Assembly (NCBI RefSeq): GCF_013282725.1
Contig: NZ_CP054043.1
Span: forward strand, 2,170,001-2,234,000
Length of the DNA stretch: 64,000 nt
Reading direction: 5' to 3'
From: Yersinia mollaretii ATCC 43969
GTDB taxonomy: Bacteria > Pseudomonadota > Gammaproteobacteria > Enterobacterales > Enterobacteriaceae
The position numbers and the translations under genes were made by a program. Positions 1-10,496 of the stretch are shown in pieces (position 1 is the stretch's first letter; every line of letters starts with the position of its first letter). The notes below the pieces were generated by a model that saw only the letters and a program-made list of their open reading frames with translations, was not told the DNA's origin and made no database searches.

Positions 1-27
1 TTATTTCCAAATCATAGGTGATGCACC

Positions 28-1311
28 ATGTTAGACATGTTGATTAAAAGGATAGGGCTGCCTAAGAAAATATTATTAGGTTATATCGGCGTACTGATAT
101 TTATGGCCGGAGAGGGGCTGGAGCAGAGTTGGCTATCCGACTTCATTATTCGCCGTGGTCTGACGGTTGAAGAGTCTGGCCTGATGTTCAGTGTCTACGG
201 CTTTGCCGTGGCGATTGCCGCATGGTTGTCCGGTGTCTTAGCGGAAATGTATACCGCAAAAAAGGTGATGGCAGCGGGCGTGGTAATCTTCCTGATAGGC
301 TCTGTGCTGTTTTTATCCCTCGGCTTACCCAGCAATAACTTGTCCATTATGATCCCAACCTATGCACTCCGCGGACTCGGCTACCCCTTGTTCTCATACG
401 GTTTTTTAGTGTGGATTGCCTATGAAGCCCCGAGAGCCAAACTGGGATCAGCGGTGGGAATTTTCTGGTTTGTATTTACTGGCGGATTAAGTGTTCTAGG
501 GGTGTTCTACGCCAGTATCGCGCTGCCGATATTAGGTGAGATACACACCCTGTGGAGCGGAATTGTCTTTGTGTTGATTGGGGCGGTTATTGGCCTGATG
601 TTGAGCAAAGACAGCAAAGTCACTGTGGAAACTGATGTGCCCGCTAAAACCTTCGCCTATCTGTTCAAAGGGGTGTCGATCGCTTTTGAGAATTACAAAA
701 TCGGGCTAGGTGGACTTGTTCGGACCATCAACCTGTCGTTTGCTTTTGGCATGATCGTTTTCCTGCCAACCTACCTGCAAGATGTCATTGGCTTTACCCG
801 CGACCAGTGGTTGTCTATCTATGCCTTTATGTGGACGGTCAATATTGGCTTCAACTTATTGTCTGGTGTGATCAGTGATCGATGGGGCTGGACGAATACC
901 GTGATGTGGTTTGGCTGTGTGGGCAGCGCCATCTCTATCCTGTTGCTCTACTACATCCCGACCCACTTTGGCGTCGAAGGTTACACCTACACCCTGCTGG
1001 CAGCCGGTGCGCTGGGGGCCTGTTTCGCCGGGTTTGTTCCCCTCTCTGCCATTATGCCGAGCCTTGCGCCCAATGATAAAGGGGCGGCGATGTCAGTGCT
1101 GAACTTGGGGGCGGGGCTGTGTGCCTTCGTCGGGCCACTGATCGTCACCCTCTTTATTACCCCATTAGGTATTGAAGGCATTATTTGGCTCTTCTCGGGG
1201 CTATATATCGTCGCCGCCGTGCTGATGAAATTTGTCACCTTGCCGGCAGAAAACCCTGATGAATCTCTGAAAGAGCACGAACAGGTCTATGAGGCGAATA
1301 AAACACATTAA
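28..1311 (+). CDS. MFS permease, probable polyol/sugar-alcohol transporter
   Basis: This is a 427-residue major facilitator protein with about 12 hydrophobic segments and a short cytoplasmic C-terminal tail. The N-terminal stretch GYIGVLIFMAGEGLEQSWLS resembles the ribitol/D-arabitol permease group (RbtT, DalT, CsbX). It is first in a same-strand run with an SDR dehydrogenase, dhaK and dhaL, so it probably imports the polyol or ketose that those enzymes process. The start ATG follows an AGGTG ribosome site. The family call is from memory and the substrate is inferred from neighbours only. Confidence 0.8.
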   Translation: MLDMLIKRIGLPKKILLGYIGVLIFMAGEGLEQSWLSDFIIRRGLTVEESGLMFSVYGFAVAIAAWLSGVLAEMYTAKKVMAAGVVIFLIGSVLFLSLGLPSNNLSIMIPTYALRGLGYPLFSYGFLVWIAYEAPRAKLGSAVGIFWFVFTGGLSVLGVFYASIALPILGEIHTLWSGIVFVLIGAVIGLMLSKDSKVTVETDVPAKTFAYLFKGVSIAFENYKIGLGGLVRTINLSFAFGMIVFLPTYLQDVIGFTRDQWLSIYAFMWTVNIGFNLLSGVISDRWGWTNTVMWFGCVGSAISILLLYYIPTHFGVEGYTYTLLAAGALGACFAGFVPLSAIMPSLAPNDKGAAMSVLNLGAGLCAFVGPLIVTLFITPLGIEGIIWLFSGLYIVAAVLMKFVTLPAENPDESLKEHEQVYEANKTH

Positions 1312-1373
1312 TTCAGCATGTTATCTGAAGGAAAATAGTGATAACCAGGGCGTCATTGATGAGGAGTTAAAAC

Positions 1374-2144
1374 ATGAAAATTGAATATGACGGACTCAAT
1401 ATTGATTTTTGTCTGCACGGTAAAGTTGCTGCTATTACCGGTGGAGCCGCAGGTATTGGTTACGCCATTGCCGAGCTTTATCTGGCTAGAGGGGCGAAAG
1501 TGATTCTGATGGATCGCAACGATAATGTCGCCGAGGTGGCAACGCAGCTTAATCCGGCTAACGCGAGCGGGTTGTATTGCGATGTCAGTGATAGCGAATC
1601 GGTCAAAATAGCGGTCGCCATGGCGATTAATACCTTTGGCAAACTGGATATTTTAGTCAACTGCGCCGGAATTGTGGCACTGGATTCGGCGGAAAAAACC
1701 ACTGAGCAAGATTGGGACAACACGATTAATGTCAATCTGAAAGGGGTTTTCCTCATGAGTCAGGAAGTGGGGAAGCGCTTTATTGCACAGGGACATGGCA
1801 AAATCGTGAATTTAGCCTCTCAAGCCGGGATCGTGGCGTTACCCAATCATCTGGCCTATTGCACCAGTAAGGCGGGGGTGATCGGCATGACGAAAGTGCT
1901 GGCGCTAGAGTGGGGGCCGCTCGGCATCCAAGTTAATGCCATTTCACCCACCGTGGTCTTAACCGAATTGGGCAAAAAGGCGTGGTCGGGGGAGGCGGCT
2001 GAAGAGATGAAACTGAAAATTCCCGCGCGCCGTTTTGCCTACCCCGTCGAAGTGGCTGCCTGTGCGCTATTCCTGTCCAGCGACGCGGCTAACATGATCA
2101 CTGGCGCAAACTTGGTGATTGATGGCGGCTATACCATCCAATAA
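1374..2144 (+). CDS. Short-chain dehydrogenase/reductase (polyol dehydrogenase, DthD/GolD-like)
   Basis: This 256-residue classical SDR probably oxidises a polyol to a ketose with NAD(P). It has the cofactor motif GGAAGIG near residue 23, NCAG, and the catalytic S...YCTSK motif (AYCTSKAGVIG), and ends with the usual DGG motif. SDRs beside DhaK/DhaL kinase pairs include the D-threitol and 1,2-propanediol dehydrogenases (DthD, GolD), so a C3-C4 polyol is a reasonable guess. The ATG follows a GAGG ribosome site. It lies 62 bp after the permease and 34 bp before dhaK, consistent with one operon. Confidence 0.82.
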   Translation: MKIEYDGLNIDFCLHGKVAAITGGAAGIGYAIAELYLARGAKVILMDRNDNVAEVATQLNPANASGLYCDVSDSESVKIAVAMAINTFGKLDILVNCAGIVALDSAEKTTEQDWDNTINVNLKGVFLMSQEVGKRFIAQGHGKIVNLASQAGIVALPNHLAYCTSKAGVIGMTKVLALEWGPLGIQVNAISPTVVLTELGKKAWSGEAAEEMKLKIPARRFAYPVEVAACALFLSSDAANMITGANLVIDGGYTIQ

Positions 2145-2178
2145 TCCATCCGGTATTTTCTGTTGCAAGGAGAGTGTC

Positions 2179-3180
2179 ATGAACCGAATTATTAACGATC
2201 CTGACCATGTTGTTGAGGATGCCATCAAGGGCTATCTGGCGGCTTACCCCCATTTTTTCGCTAAAACGGATCATGAGAAAGTGTTGAAACACCCCAAGGC
2301 ACCCTATAAAGGAAAGGTGGGGGTTGTCACTGGGGGCGGTTCGGGGCATGAACCCGCATTTTTGGGTTATATCGGCAAAAACATGCTGGATGCGGTGGCG
2401 GTCGGGGAGATTTTCTCCTCTCCGGCGGCGGGTGCCTTTTTAGCCGCATTTAAAGCCGCCGATGGCGGGGCGGGGGTGGCTTGTCTGTACGGCAACTATG
2501 CCGGTGACAATATGAACGTCAAAATGGCAGCTAAAAAAGCGCAGGCGCTGGGCATCAAAGTCAAAACGGTGGTCGCCAATGATGATGTAGCCTCCGCACC
2601 GCCGACAGAAAAAGAGAAGCGCCGTGGGGTCGCCGGTGAGATTTTTATGTGGAAAGTGGGGGCGGCAGCGGCAGCGCAAGATTATGAATTAGATGCTGTT
2701 ATCGACGTCGCGCAAAAAGCCATCGATAACTGTCGCTCAGTGGGGGTGGGCCTCACCTCGTGCACCATTCCGGCGGTAGGCAAACCTAACTTCCATATTG
2801 AAGATGGCATGATGGAGGTGGGTATTGGTCACCATGGCGAACCGGGGATTCGGGTGGAGCCATTACAAACGGCTGATCAGATTGCTAAAACGATGGTGGA
2901 TATCGTGGTCGGTGATGTGCCTTTTGGCGATGGTGATGAGGTAGCGGTTTTGATCTCTGGTTTAGGGGCTACGCCGACTCTTGAGTTGTACATTTATTAT
3001 GCTGAAGTGGTCACCTTATTGAAGGAGAAAGGGATCAATATCTATCGCCCCTATATTGGCAACCACTTTACCTCGCTGGACATGATGGGGATCACCCTGA
3101 CATTGATGAAACTGGATGATGAATTGAAGGCGTTAATTGACGTACCGACTCATTCACTCGGCTTAACGCAGGTGGAGTAA
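2179..3180 (+). CDS. dhaK: Dihydroxyacetone kinase subunit DhaK-like
   Basis: This 333-residue substrate-binding kinase subunit binds a short ketose (dihydroxyacetone or an erythrulose-type sugar) covalently on a histidine. The glycine-rich substrate motif GGGSGHEPAF is near residue 42. The hemiaminal histidine region reads GHHGEPGIRVEP. ATG 2179 was chosen because it follows AAGGAGAG and gives the usual DhaK N-terminus (MNRIINDPDHVVEDA); the longer frame lacks support. No DhaM phosphodonor is in the window, so it may use ATP through DhaL, as DerK/LerK-type kinases are thought to do. Confidence 0.88.
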   Translation: MNRIINDPDHVVEDAIKGYLAAYPHFFAKTDHEKVLKHPKAPYKGKVGVVTGGGSGHEPAFLGYIGKNMLDAVAVGEIFSSPAAGAFLAAFKAADGGAGVACLYGNYAGDNMNVKMAAKKAQALGIKVKTVVANDDVASAPPTEKEKRRGVAGEIFMWKVGAAAAAQDYELDAVIDVAQKAIDNCRSVGVGLTSCTIPAVGKPNFHIEDGMMEVGIGHHGEPGIRVEPLQTADQIAKTMVDIVVGDVPFGDGDEVAVLISGLGATPTLELYIYYAEVVTLLKEKGINIYRPYIGNHFTSLDMMGITLTLMKLDDELKALIDVPTHSLGLTQVE

Positions 3181-3183
3181 GGG

Positions 3184-3828
3184 ATGATGAGCGCATTCTG
3201 TCACAAACACGGCACGCCGATTGTCGAAGAGTTAGTCGAGACGATTATCGCCAATCGCGACTATCTGAGTGAGATCGACGGCGCGATTGGCGATGGCGAC
3301 CACGGCATCAATATGGCCAAAGGCTTCAATCTCTGTGCGGAGAGTATCAAAGGGAGAGATCTGACGGTATCCGAGGCGCTGGATGTGCTGTCTGACTCTC
3401 TGATGGAGGGGATTGGCGGTTCAATGGGGCCACTTTATGGCAGCATTTTTATGGGCATGGCAGAGAGCATTCGTGACTGCGATAAAATTGATGCCACCGC
3501 CTTTAGCGGCATGTTGCGAGACGGGCTATCCTGCTTACAAGATATCAGCGAGGCGGGGGTGGGGGATAAATGCATCATGGATACGCTGATTCCGACGGTC
3601 GAAGCCTTTGAACTGGCACAACAGCAAAATAAATCTTTCGTCGAGTCACTCCACCTGATGAAAAATGCGGCCCATGCCGGGCGTGACTCCACCCTTGATC
3701 TCGTCGCCAAAATTGGCCGAGCCAGCCGTCTGGGGGAGCGTTCTCGCGGTGTTTTAGATGCGGGCGCAACCTCATGTTGCTTAATACTGACTCAATTGGC
3801 AGATTCGGTAGAGCAGCGGCTGGTCTAA
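3184..3828 (+). CDS. dhaL: Dihydroxyacetone kinase nucleotide-binding subunit DhaL-like
   Basis: This 214-residue all-helical subunit holds the nucleotide or ADP cofactor and transfers phosphate to the substrate on DhaK. The Mg-nucleotide motif GAIGDGDHG is near residue 35, followed by GGSMGPLYG and the C-terminal DAGATSC motif. It starts 3 bp after the dhaK stop, so translation is likely coupled. With no dhaM nearby, direct ATP-dependent phosphorylation is possible, but a DhaM elsewhere cannot be excluded. Confidence 0.88.
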   Translation: MMSAFCHKHGTPIVEELVETIIANRDYLSEIDGAIGDGDHGINMAKGFNLCAESIKGRDLTVSEALDVLSDSLMEGIGGSMGPLYGSIFMGMAESIRDCDKIDATAFSGMLRDGLSCLQDISEAGVGDKCIMDTLIPTVEAFELAQQQNKSFVESLHLMKNAAHAGRDSTLDLVAKIGRASRLGERSRGVLDAGATSCCLILTQLADSVEQRLV

Positions 3829-3839
3829 TCAATGTCTCA

Positions 3840-3868
3840 ATGGCGGTCAGCAGGGGACTGACCGCCAT
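3840..3868. terminator. Hairpin between dhaL and the convergent regulator
   Basis: A perfect 11-bp stem (ATGGCGGTCAG / CTGACCGCCAT) with a 7-nt loop lies between the dhaL stop and the convergent regulator stop. It lacks a clear T-tract on either strand, so it may be a bidirectional terminator or an RNA 3'-end stabiliser. Confidence 0.55.
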
Positions 3869-3893
3869 CTTGGCGCACCCTTCGAATACCAGA

Positions 3894-4865
3894 TTAAGGC
3901 TGTTGTTGAATCATTTTCAAAATCGTCCGCGCATTGGATGCGCTGGTGGCAATAATATCAATTGCGCCGGTGCGCAAGGCTCCCAGAATCGCCAATGCTT
4001 TGGTGCTTTCGGAGGCGATAGCAATCACGCAAGGTATCTGGCGCAGCTCTTGGGTACTGATGCCGATAACCCGATCGTTCATGACGGTATTCGCCGGTTG
4101 GCCTTGGGCATCAAAAAAATCATATCCGGCAATCTCACCGGTGACCCCTTGGTGCATACTGGCATCGACAATCTCTTGCGGCGTAAACCAGCCCAATTTC
4201 ACCATATAGCTGTTTTCATTCATATCGCCAATACCGACCAGCGCGATATCCGCCTTTCTGGCGCGATCGAGTGTCTCTTTGATGGTGCCGTTCTGCATAA
4301 AGGCTTCTTTTAACGCACGATTTTCCACATAAGCGGGCGCGTAGAGGGTTTCGCTGGTGCCACCAAATTTCTTGGCTAGACGACGGCTGATATGGTCGGC
4401 ATTAATGGCATCGCCGGGACGATGTGTGCCGCCAATACCACAGATAAACTTGCACTGCCTTTCCGGCACGATGCTGACGTGATCCGCGATGGCGGCAATA
4501 TTACGCCCCTGCCCAACCGCTAATACGGTGTTATCTTTCAAATTCGTGGCCAGATAGCCGGAAACTAATGAGGCAACCTGACGCCGCTGCTCATCTTCAT
4601 CTTGATAATCCAGCGCAATCAGCGCCCGTTTCAGGCCAAAATGCTCAATCAGTTGTTGCTCGAGACGAGTGCTAAACACCGGATGATAACGTACTGTAAT
4701 CTCAACAATGCCTTCGGCTTTTGCCCGCTTAAGTAACCGCCCAACCTTGATTCTTGAAATGCCAAACTTATGTGCAATCTCTTCCTGAGTCATTTCATCT
4801 TGGTAATAAGACACAGCAATTTCAGTTAACAATTCATTGTCTGGTGGAATTGTCTGTTTTTCCAT
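3894..4865 (-). CDS. SorC/DeoR-type sugar-binding transcriptional regulator
   Basis: This 323-residue regulator has an N-terminal helix-turn-helix (YYQDEMTQEEIAHKFGISR, near residues 20-40) and a C-terminal SorC-type phosphosugar-binding domain (TVLAVGQGRNI, ICGIGGTHRPGDAINAD). It probably controls the upstream permease-SDR-dhaKL genes, with the inducer a phosphorylated ketose. It is convergent with dhaL. ATG 4865 follows a GGGGG stretch and is preferred over an upstream TTG that would add six residues. The family call is strong and the target is inferred. Confidence 0.85.
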   Translation of the reverse strand: MEKQTIPPDNELLTEIAVSYYQDEMTQEEIAHKFGISRIKVGRLLKRAKAEGIVEITVRYHPVFSTRLEQQLIEHFGLKRALIALDYQDEDEQRRQVASLVSGYLATNLKDNTVLAVGQGRNIAAIADHVSIVPERQCKFICGIGGTHRPGDAINADHISRRLAKKFGGTSETLYAPAYVENRALKEAFMQNGTIKETLDRARKADIALVGIGDMNENSYMVKLGWFTPQEIVDASMHQGVTGEIAGYDFFDAQGQPANTVMNDRVIGISTQELRQIPCVIAIASESTKALAILGALRTGAIDIIATSASNARTILKMIQQQP

Positions 4866-5337
4866 GGGTTTTGCCCCCGGCAAAAGAAGAATTGGCCTTT
4901 TTGACCGTGTTTATCTAACACGTAAAATTCAGAATTATCCTGTCGGATTGGGTAAAATAGTAGAACATTTGTTTAATATAGTGAACGTAAAACGTCCTTA
5001 TTTCTTTGCTTATTTTCGTTATAACGTCGGAAAAAGGCCATTTATTGAGGTGAAAGGCATTAATTAGTGGATTAATCCATTTGTTGGCTTATTTTTCTTT
5101 CTATTAATCTTGATTTGTTACGCATAAATGCAAACAAAAGTACGTGTATTGCTCATTTGTTATGCGAAAGCTCGACGAAACCGGGAGACACCGCCGTGAT
5201 TCAGTGACGTTAGTGAAAAATCGCGTTGTTATTGGGTTGAAAATCGTCCTTAATCTGAGTGTTGTGGCCTATTTCCGTCACAGAGTGGAGTCCGACGAAA
5301 AGTTGTGGGATGATTAGGCAGTTTTCGGGGGGCGGGA
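4866..5337. other. Divergent intergenic region between the SorC-type regulator and ftsB
   Basis: This 472-bp gap separates the regulator (minus strand) from ftsB (plus strand) and must hold both promoters. The regulator side is AT-rich. I see no convincing coding frame, RNA gene or strong inverted repeat. The ftsB side ends in a GGGGGGCGGGA stretch just before the ATG, a probable strong ribosome site. Confidence 0.5.
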
Positions 5338-5661
5338 ATGGGAAAACTTACACTACTATTGCTGATTTTACTTGGCTGGCTCCAGTATTCACTGTGGTTG
5401 GGCAAGAATGGTGTTCATGATTTTGTTCGGGTTAAGGATGACGTGGCTCTTCAAGAGACCAACAACGGCAAACTTAAAGCCCGGAACGACCAGCTATTTG
5501 CTGAAATTGATGATTTAAACGGTGGTCAAGAGGCGATCGAAGAGCGCGCACGTAACGAACTGGGTATGATTAGACCCGGCGAAAGTTTCTATCGTCTGGT
5601 TCCTGACCAATCCAGACGCAATGCGAGTCCCCCTTCGACGCAAAATAACGCGCAACAATAA
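5338..5661 (+). CDS. ftsB: Cell division protein FtsB
   Basis: This 107-residue bitopic inner-membrane protein has an N-terminal membrane helix ([17 protein letters not shown]), a periplasmic coiled coil and the conserved C-terminal part [16 protein letters not shown]. FtsB joins FtsL and FtsQ in the divisome that activates septal peptidoglycan synthesis. Its length fits the E. coli protein (about 103 residues), with a slightly longer polar tail. It lies directly before ispD, as in other enterobacteria, with a 3-bp gap. Confidence 0.97.
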   Translation: MGKLTLLLLILLGWLQYSLWLGKNGVHDFVRVKDDVALQETNNGKLKARNDQLFAEIDDLNGGQEAIEERARNELGMIRPGESFYRLVPDQSRRNASPPSTQNNAQQ

Positions 5662-5664
5662 ATA

Positions 5665-6384
5665 ATGAGTCATTTTGCAGTTTCCCTTCCTAAAGTCATT
5701 GCGGTTTTACCGGCTGCGGGTATTGGCAGCCGTATGCAGGCTGATTGCCCTAAACAGTATTTAACTGTGGGCGGTAAGACCCTCATTGAGCACGCCATCG
5801 CTTCTTTGCTGGGTCACCCGCGAATCCAGCAGATTATTGTCGTCATACATCCGCAGGACACGCAATTTTCTACCTTACCCATTGCGCTGGACCCCCGTAT
5901 TCGTCTTGTTCACGGTGGTGAACAGCGGGCCGACTCGGTGATGGCGGGCTTACAATGTGCGGGGCAGGCGGAGTGGGTATTGGTCCATGATGCGGCTCGT
6001 CCTTGTCTGCACCGTGACGATCTCGACAAGCTGTTGTCGATTATCGGGCACAGTAAAGTGGGGGGGATTCTGGCCGCTCCAGTGCGCGACACCATGAAAC
6101 GCAGTGAGGCGGGGATTCAAGCCATCGCCCACACTGTCGATCGTCAAGCACTGTGGCATGCCCTAACACCCCAACTTTTTCCGCTTGAGCTATTAAAATT
6201 GTGTCTATCCCGCGCTTTGCGTGAGGGGGCTGTTGTCACCGATGAAGCCTCTGCATTAGAGCACTGCGGCTACCATCCGATATTAGTGTCTGGCCGTTCG
6301 GACAATATCAAAGTGACGCGCCCAGAGGATCTGGCGCTGGCAGAGTTTTATCTAACGCGATTACATCATATGGAGAAAAACTAA
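5665..6384 (+). CDS. ispD: 2-C-methyl-D-erythritol 4-phosphate cytidylyltransferase IspD
   Basis: This 239-residue cytosolic enzyme of the MEP isoprenoid pathway transfers CMP from CTP to methylerythritol phosphate. The nucleotide-binding motif [17 protein letters not shown] is at residues 16-32, VHDAARPC in the middle, and VTDEASALE toward the end. Its stop overlaps the ispF start by one base, giving coupled translation of two consecutive pathway steps. Confidence 0.97.
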   Translation: MSHFAVSLPKVIAVLPAAGIGSRMQADCPKQYLTVGGKTLIEHAIASLLGHPRIQQIIVVIHPQDTQFSTLPIALDPRIRLVHGGEQRADSVMAGLQCAGQAEWVLVHDAARPCLHRDDLDKLLSIIGHSKVGGILAAPVRDTMKRSEAGIQAIAHTVDRQALWHALTPQLFPLELLKLCLSRALREGAVVTDEASALEHCGYHPILVSGRSDNIKVTRPEDLALAEFYLTRLHHMEKN

Positions 6385-6863
6385 TGCGGATCGGTCATGG
6401 TTTCGATGTACATAAATTTGGCGAAAATGGCAGTGGCCCACTGATTATTGGCGGAGTGCGCATCCCCTACGAAAAGGGCCTGTTGGCGCACTCTGATGGT
6501 GATGTTGCCTTGCACGCGGCCACTGATGCCTTACTGGGCGCGGCTGCTTTAGGCGATATCGGCAAGTTATTCCCCGATACCGATCCAGCCTTTAAAGGGG
6601 CTGATAGCCGTGGTTTGCTGCGCGAAGCCTACCGCCGTATTCTGGCAAAGGGCTATAAACTGGGGAATTTGGACATTACGATTATTGCCCAAGCGCCCAA
6701 AATGGCCCCCCATATCCCACAGATGCGTGTTCATTTGGCGGAAGATCTGCAATGTCATATGGATGATATCAACGTCAAAGCGACCACTACTGAGCAGCTT
6801 GGTTTTACTGGCCGTGGCGAAGGTATTGCTTGTGAAGCTGTCGCCCTGTTGATTAAGGCATAA
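6384..6863 (+). CDS. ispF: 2-C-methyl-D-erythritol 2,4-cyclodiphosphate synthase IspF
   Basis: This 159-residue trimeric zinc enzyme cyclises CDP-methylerythritol phosphate in the MEP pathway. The metal ligands are seen in GFDVHKF (Asp and His near residues 8-10) and [11 protein letters not shown] (His about residue 42), and the C-terminal [14 protein letters not shown] motif is intact. It follows ispD with an overlapping stop/start. Confidence 0.97.
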   Translation: MRIGHGFDVHKFGENGSGPLIIGGVRIPYEKGLLAHSDGDVALHAATDALLGAAALGDIGKLFPDTDPAFKGADSRGLLREAYRRILAKGYKLGNLDITIIAQAPKMAPHIPQMRVHLAEDLQCHMDDINVKATTTEQLGFTGRGEGIACEAVALLIKA

Positions 6864-6866
6864 AAA

Positions 6867-7916
6867 ATGGACATGGAAAATCTCACTTGGCTGCACGGTA
6901 AACCCAAGGCGAGCGGCACGCTAAAGGCCAATCCGGAAGACTTCGTGGTGATCGAAGATCTGGGCTTTGAGCCGGATGGTGAAGGCGAGCATCTATTGGT
7001 TCGTATCCGCAAAAACGGCTGTAATACCCAGTTTGTCGCTGACTATCTGGCGCGTTTTGCCAAGATACATCCACGGCTGGTGAGCTACGCGGGCTTGAAA
7101 GATCGTCACGCCGTCACCGAACAGTGGTTCTGTTTGCATCTGCCGGGTAAAGAAGCCCCAGATCTCTCCACCTTCGAACTGGAAGGCTGCGAAGTGCTGG
7201 AGTCTGTGCGCCAAAAAAGAAAACTGCGCATTGGCTCACTGAAGGGCAACGCCTTTACCTTGGTATTGCGCCACATCACAGATAACCAAGATGTAGAGCA
7301 GCGATTGCAGCATATTGCGGCGCAGGGAGTACCGAACTATTTTGGCAGTCAACGATTTGGTCGCGGCGGCAATAATCTGGTGCAGGCGCGCTTGTGGGCG
7401 AATAACGAAATTCGAGTCAAAGAGCGCAGTAAACGCAGCTTTTATCTGTCGGCTAGCCGTAGTGCCATGTTCAACCTGATTAGTAGTGCCCGTTTGGCAC
7501 AACAGCAGGCGACGACAGTGCTGGAAGGCGATGCATTGCAGCTTTCTGGTCGCGGCAGTTGGTTTGTTGCCACTGCCGATGAACTCGCCGCGCTACAGCA
7601 ACGTGTCGATGCGGGTGAACTTAATATCACTGCCCCGCTGCCGGGGGAGGGTGAGCTGGGCACTCAGGGTGAGGCATTGGCTTTCGAACTGGCTTGTTTG
7701 GCGGATCAAAGCGAATTACTGGCGCTGATCAAGCGCGAACGAGTCGAAGGTGCACGTCGGGCCGTACTGCTGAAACCGCAGAATATGGCGTGGAGCTGGT
7801 GGGATGATGTGACCCTCGAGCTCCACTTCTGGTTACCTGCCGGCAGCTTTGCCACCAGTGTGGTGCGCGAAATCATGAATCAGGATAATGCTGATGCTGC
7901 GGATATTGCTGAGTAA
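6867..7916 (+). CDS. truD: tRNA pseudouridine(13) synthase TruD
   Basis: This 349-residue enzyme isomerises uridine 13 of tRNA(Glu). The catalytic Asp lies in [14 protein letters not shown] (near residue 80). [15 protein letters not shown] is the other conserved block, and the family TRUD insertion follows. The C-terminus [13 protein letters not shown] matches enterobacterial TruD. ATG 6867 is used, and ATG 6873 is an alternative two codons in. The 3' end overlaps surE by 23 bp, as in related genomes. Confidence 0.96.
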   Translation: MDMENLTWLHGKPKASGTLKANPEDFVVIEDLGFEPDGEGEHLLVRIRKNGCNTQFVADYLARFAKIHPRLVSYAGLKDRHAVTEQWFCLHLPGKEAPDLSTFELEGCEVLESVRQKRKLRIGSLKGNAFTLVLRHITDNQDVEQRLQHIAAQGVPNYFGSQRFGRGGNNLVQARLWANNEIRVKERSKRSFYLSASRSAMFNLISSARLAQQQATTVLEGDALQLSGRGSWFVATADELAALQQRVDAGELNITAPLPGEGELGTQGEALAFELACLADQSELLALIKRERVEGARRAVLLKPQNMAWSWWDDVTLELHFWLPAGSFATSVVREIMNQDNADAADIAE

Positions 7917-8661
7917 CGACGATGGTATTTCCGCGCCGGGCATCCAAACGCTCGCCAGCGCATTGCGGGCATTTGCGCAGGTACAAATCGTCGCTCCCGA
8001 TCGTAATCGCAGTGGCTCGTCCAATGCATTGACACTGGATAGCGCACTGCGCATCACCACCTTATCTAATGGTGACATTGCGGTTCAGCAAGGCACGCCG
8101 ACCGATTGTGTCTACTTGGGGGTGAATGCCTTAATGCGCCCTCGGCCCGATATTGTGGTTTCCGGTATCAATGCGGGACCGAATCTCGGGGATGATGTTA
8201 TCTATTCGGGGACGGTGGCAGCCGCGATGGAAGGGCGGCATTTGGGCTTTCCTGCTCTGGCTGTCTCACTGAATGGGCATCAGCATTATGAGACAGCGGC
8301 GGCGATCACTTGTTGTATATTGCGCACGTTACAACATAAACCATTGCGTACCAGCAAAATACTGAATATTAATGTACCTGATTTACCCTTATCTGAGATT
8401 AAAGGTATTCGGGTAACACGTTGTGGTAGCCGTCATCCCGCAGAGCAGGTATTTTGTCAGCAAGACCCTCGAGGGCAAGATCTCTACTGGATTGGCCCTC
8501 CGGGGGATAAATTTGATGTGGCACCTGACACGGATTTTGCGGCGATTGAGCAAGGTTATGTTTCTATCACGCCACTTCAGGTTGATTTAACGGCCTATGG
8601 GGCGCAAGACGTAGTTGAAAACTGGTTAGCCAGCATTCATGAGGTTGATGGAGAATGGTAA
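7894..8661 (+). CDS. surE: 5'/3'-nucleotidase SurE
   Basis: This 255-residue metal-dependent nucleoside monophosphatase is a stationary-phase survival protein. The N-terminal metal site [29 protein letters not shown] and [20 protein letters not shown] are intact. ATG 7894 was chosen over ATG 7888 because [11 protein letters not shown] matches the usual N-terminus; both starts lie inside the truD 3' end. It overlaps pcm by 7 bp, so surE-pcm translation is probably coupled. Confidence 0.96.
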   Translation: MLRILLSNDDGISAPGIQTLASALRAFAQVQIVAPDRNRSGSSNALTLDSALRITTLSNGDIAVQQGTPTDCVYLGVNALMRPRPDIVVSGINAGPNLGDDVIYSGTVAAAMEGRHLGFPALAVSLNGHQHYETAAAITCCILRTLQHKPLRTSKILNINVPDLPLSEIKGIRVTRCGSRHPAEQVFCQQDPRGQDLYWIGPPGDKFDVAPDTDFAAIEQGYVSITPLQVDLTAYGAQDVVENWLASIHEVDGEW

Positions 8662-9281
8662 ATAAACGCATGCAAACATTGTTGATGCAGTTACGTCAGC
8701 AAGGTATCCAAGACGAGCGCTTGTTACAGGCGATCGAAGCGGTACCGCGCGAGCGTTTTGTTGATGAAGCTTTGGCGCATAAGGCGTATGAGAACACTGC
8801 TCTGCCTATAGGTTTGGGGCAAACTATTTCTCAGCCTTATATGGTGGCGCGAATGACTGAATTGTTGCAATTGACGCCGACCTCGCGGGTCTTGGAGATC
8901 GGCACCGGTTCTGGTTATCAGACTGCAATTTTGGCGCATTTAGTCGAACATGTTTGTTCAGTCGAACGAATCAAAGGGCTACAGTGGCAGGCAAAACGCC
9001 GCCTGAAACAGCTGGATCTGCATAATGTCTCTACCCGCCATGGTGATGGCTGGCTAGGTTGGGCATCACGCGGGCCATTTGATGCGATCATTGTGACAGC
9101 CGCCCCGCCGGAGATCCCGCAAGCATTACTTGAACAGTTAGATGAGGGTGGGATCTTGGTTCTTCCGGTCGGCGAGCAGGCTCAGACATTGAAATGTGTG
9201 CAGCGCCGTCACAATGAATTTCAGATTGAAACAGTAGAAGCGGTCCGCTTTGTCCCCTTGGTCAAAGGAGAATTGGCCTGA
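8655..9281 (+). CDS. pcm: Protein-L-isoaspartate O-methyltransferase
   Basis: This 208-residue SAM-dependent enzyme repairs isoaspartyl residues in aged proteins. The SAM motif [15 protein letters not shown] is near residue 77, preceded by [17 protein letters not shown]. The C-terminus ends in [11 protein letters not shown], typical of the enterobacterial protein. It sits in the conserved surE-pcm-nlpD-rpoS order. Confidence 0.97.
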   Translation: MVNKRMQTLLMQLRQQGIQDERLLQAIEAVPRERFVDEALAHKAYENTALPIGLGQTISQPYMVARMTELLQLTPTSRVLEIGTGSGYQTAILAHLVEHVCSVERIKGLQWQAKRRLKQLDLHNVSTRHGDGWLGWASRGPFDAIIVTAAPPEIPQALLEQLDEGGILVLPVGEQAQTLKCVQRRHNEFQIETVEAVRFVPLVKGELA

Positions 9282-9458
9282 ATTCAATCTCTTTCATTCA
9301 GCCTTAAATCTTTTATCTCATCCGAAACGTGTCGTTTTACGTGAAAGATCGGCTAAAAAATCAGTAACATAAATTTTATGGTATGGCAGGCGTGGTATTG
9401 ATAGCATGCGCGCTTCTGTATTTGATACATCGTTTATTATTGCTGTCATGGGGGAAGC

Positions 9459-10442
9459 ATGAGCACGGGAAGCCCAATGATTACATTACGCCGAGTCGCG
9501 GCATGTACGGTTATGAGTTTATGGTTGGTGGGTTGCAGCAATGAGAATACAACCTCTGCGCCAATCAGCAGTGTCGGTGGTGATCGTTCAGGGACTATGC
9601 TAAGTGGCTCGGATACCAATAGTTCGGGTGAGCGCATCGTTTACAACCGCAGCTATGGCACTATCCCCAAAGGAAGTTACAGCGGTGATACCTATACCGT
9701 TAAGCGTGGTGACACGCTGTTTTATATCGCCTGGATCACCGGGAATGACTTCCGTGATCTGGCCGCCAAAAACAATATTGCTGAGCCATATGGCCTAAAT
9801 GTGGGGCAATCCATTCAGTTGGGTAATGGCTCTGGCGGTGGAATGTTAGCTGCGACTGATGCCACATCAGGCGGAATAGCAAAACCGCCGTCAAATATTC
9901 AGAACACAACTACAACGGTTGATTCTCAACCAACTAGCGCGTATTCTGGAAATTCGGGTAAACAGAGTGTTGGTAAAATGTTACCAGCATCAGGGGCTGT
10001 CGCTACGACAACGGCACCTGTTACTGCACCAAGCAGTCCCATCAGTGATCCAACCAGCAATGGTGGTCCAGTCAGTAGCTGGAAATGGCCAACTGAGGGC
10101 AAAACGATCGATAGCTTCTCTGCTTCCGAAGGGGGCAATAAAGGGATTGATATCGCCGGTTCTCGTGGGCAACCCATCTTCGCTACAGCAAATGGGCGGG
10201 TTGTGTATGCTGGGAACGCACTGCGTGGTTACGGTAATCTAATCATCATCAAACATAATGATGATTACCTGAGCGCCTACGCTCACAACGATACAATGCT
10301 GGTCCGGGAACAAGAAGAAGTGAAGGCGGGTCAAAAAATAGCCACCATGGGTAGCACCGGAACCAGTTCAGTAAGATTGCATTTTGAAATTCGTTACAAG
10401 GGGAAATCCGTAAACCCGCTGCGTTATCTTCCGCAGCGATAG
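9459..10442 (+). CDS. nlpD: Murein hydrolase activator lipoprotein NlpD
   Basis: This 327-residue outer-membrane lipoprotein activates the amidase AmiC at the septum. It has a signal peptide ending in the lipobox LVGC (Cys near residue 26), a LysM domain ([20 protein letters not shown]), a low-complexity Ser/Thr/Pro linker, and a C-terminal LytM/M23 domain that has lost its zinc ligands as usual in NlpD ([20 protein letters not shown]). In enterobacteria the main rpoS promoter lies inside nlpD; I could not place it here. It is shorter in the linker than E. coli NlpD. Confidence 0.96.
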   Translation: MSTGSPMITLRRVAACTVMSLWLVGCSNENTTSAPISSVGGDRSGTMLSGSDTNSSGERIVYNRSYGTIPKGSYSGDTYTVKRGDTLFYIAWITGNDFRDLAAKNNIAEPYGLNVGQSIQLGNGSGGGMLAATDATSGGIAKPPSNIQNTTTTVDSQPTSAYSGNSGKQSVGKMLPASGAVATTTAPVTAPSSPISDPTSNGGPVSSWKWPTEGKTIDSFSASEGGNKGIDIAGSRGQPIFATANGRVVYAGNALRGYGNLIIIKHNDDYLSAYAHNDTMLVREQEEVKAGQKIATMGSTGTSSVRLHFEIRYKGKSVNPLRYLPQR

Positions 10443-10496
10443 ATTGGGCAGAATACGCTGTATTCTGCTCGCCGGATTCACGGGTAGGAGCAGCAT

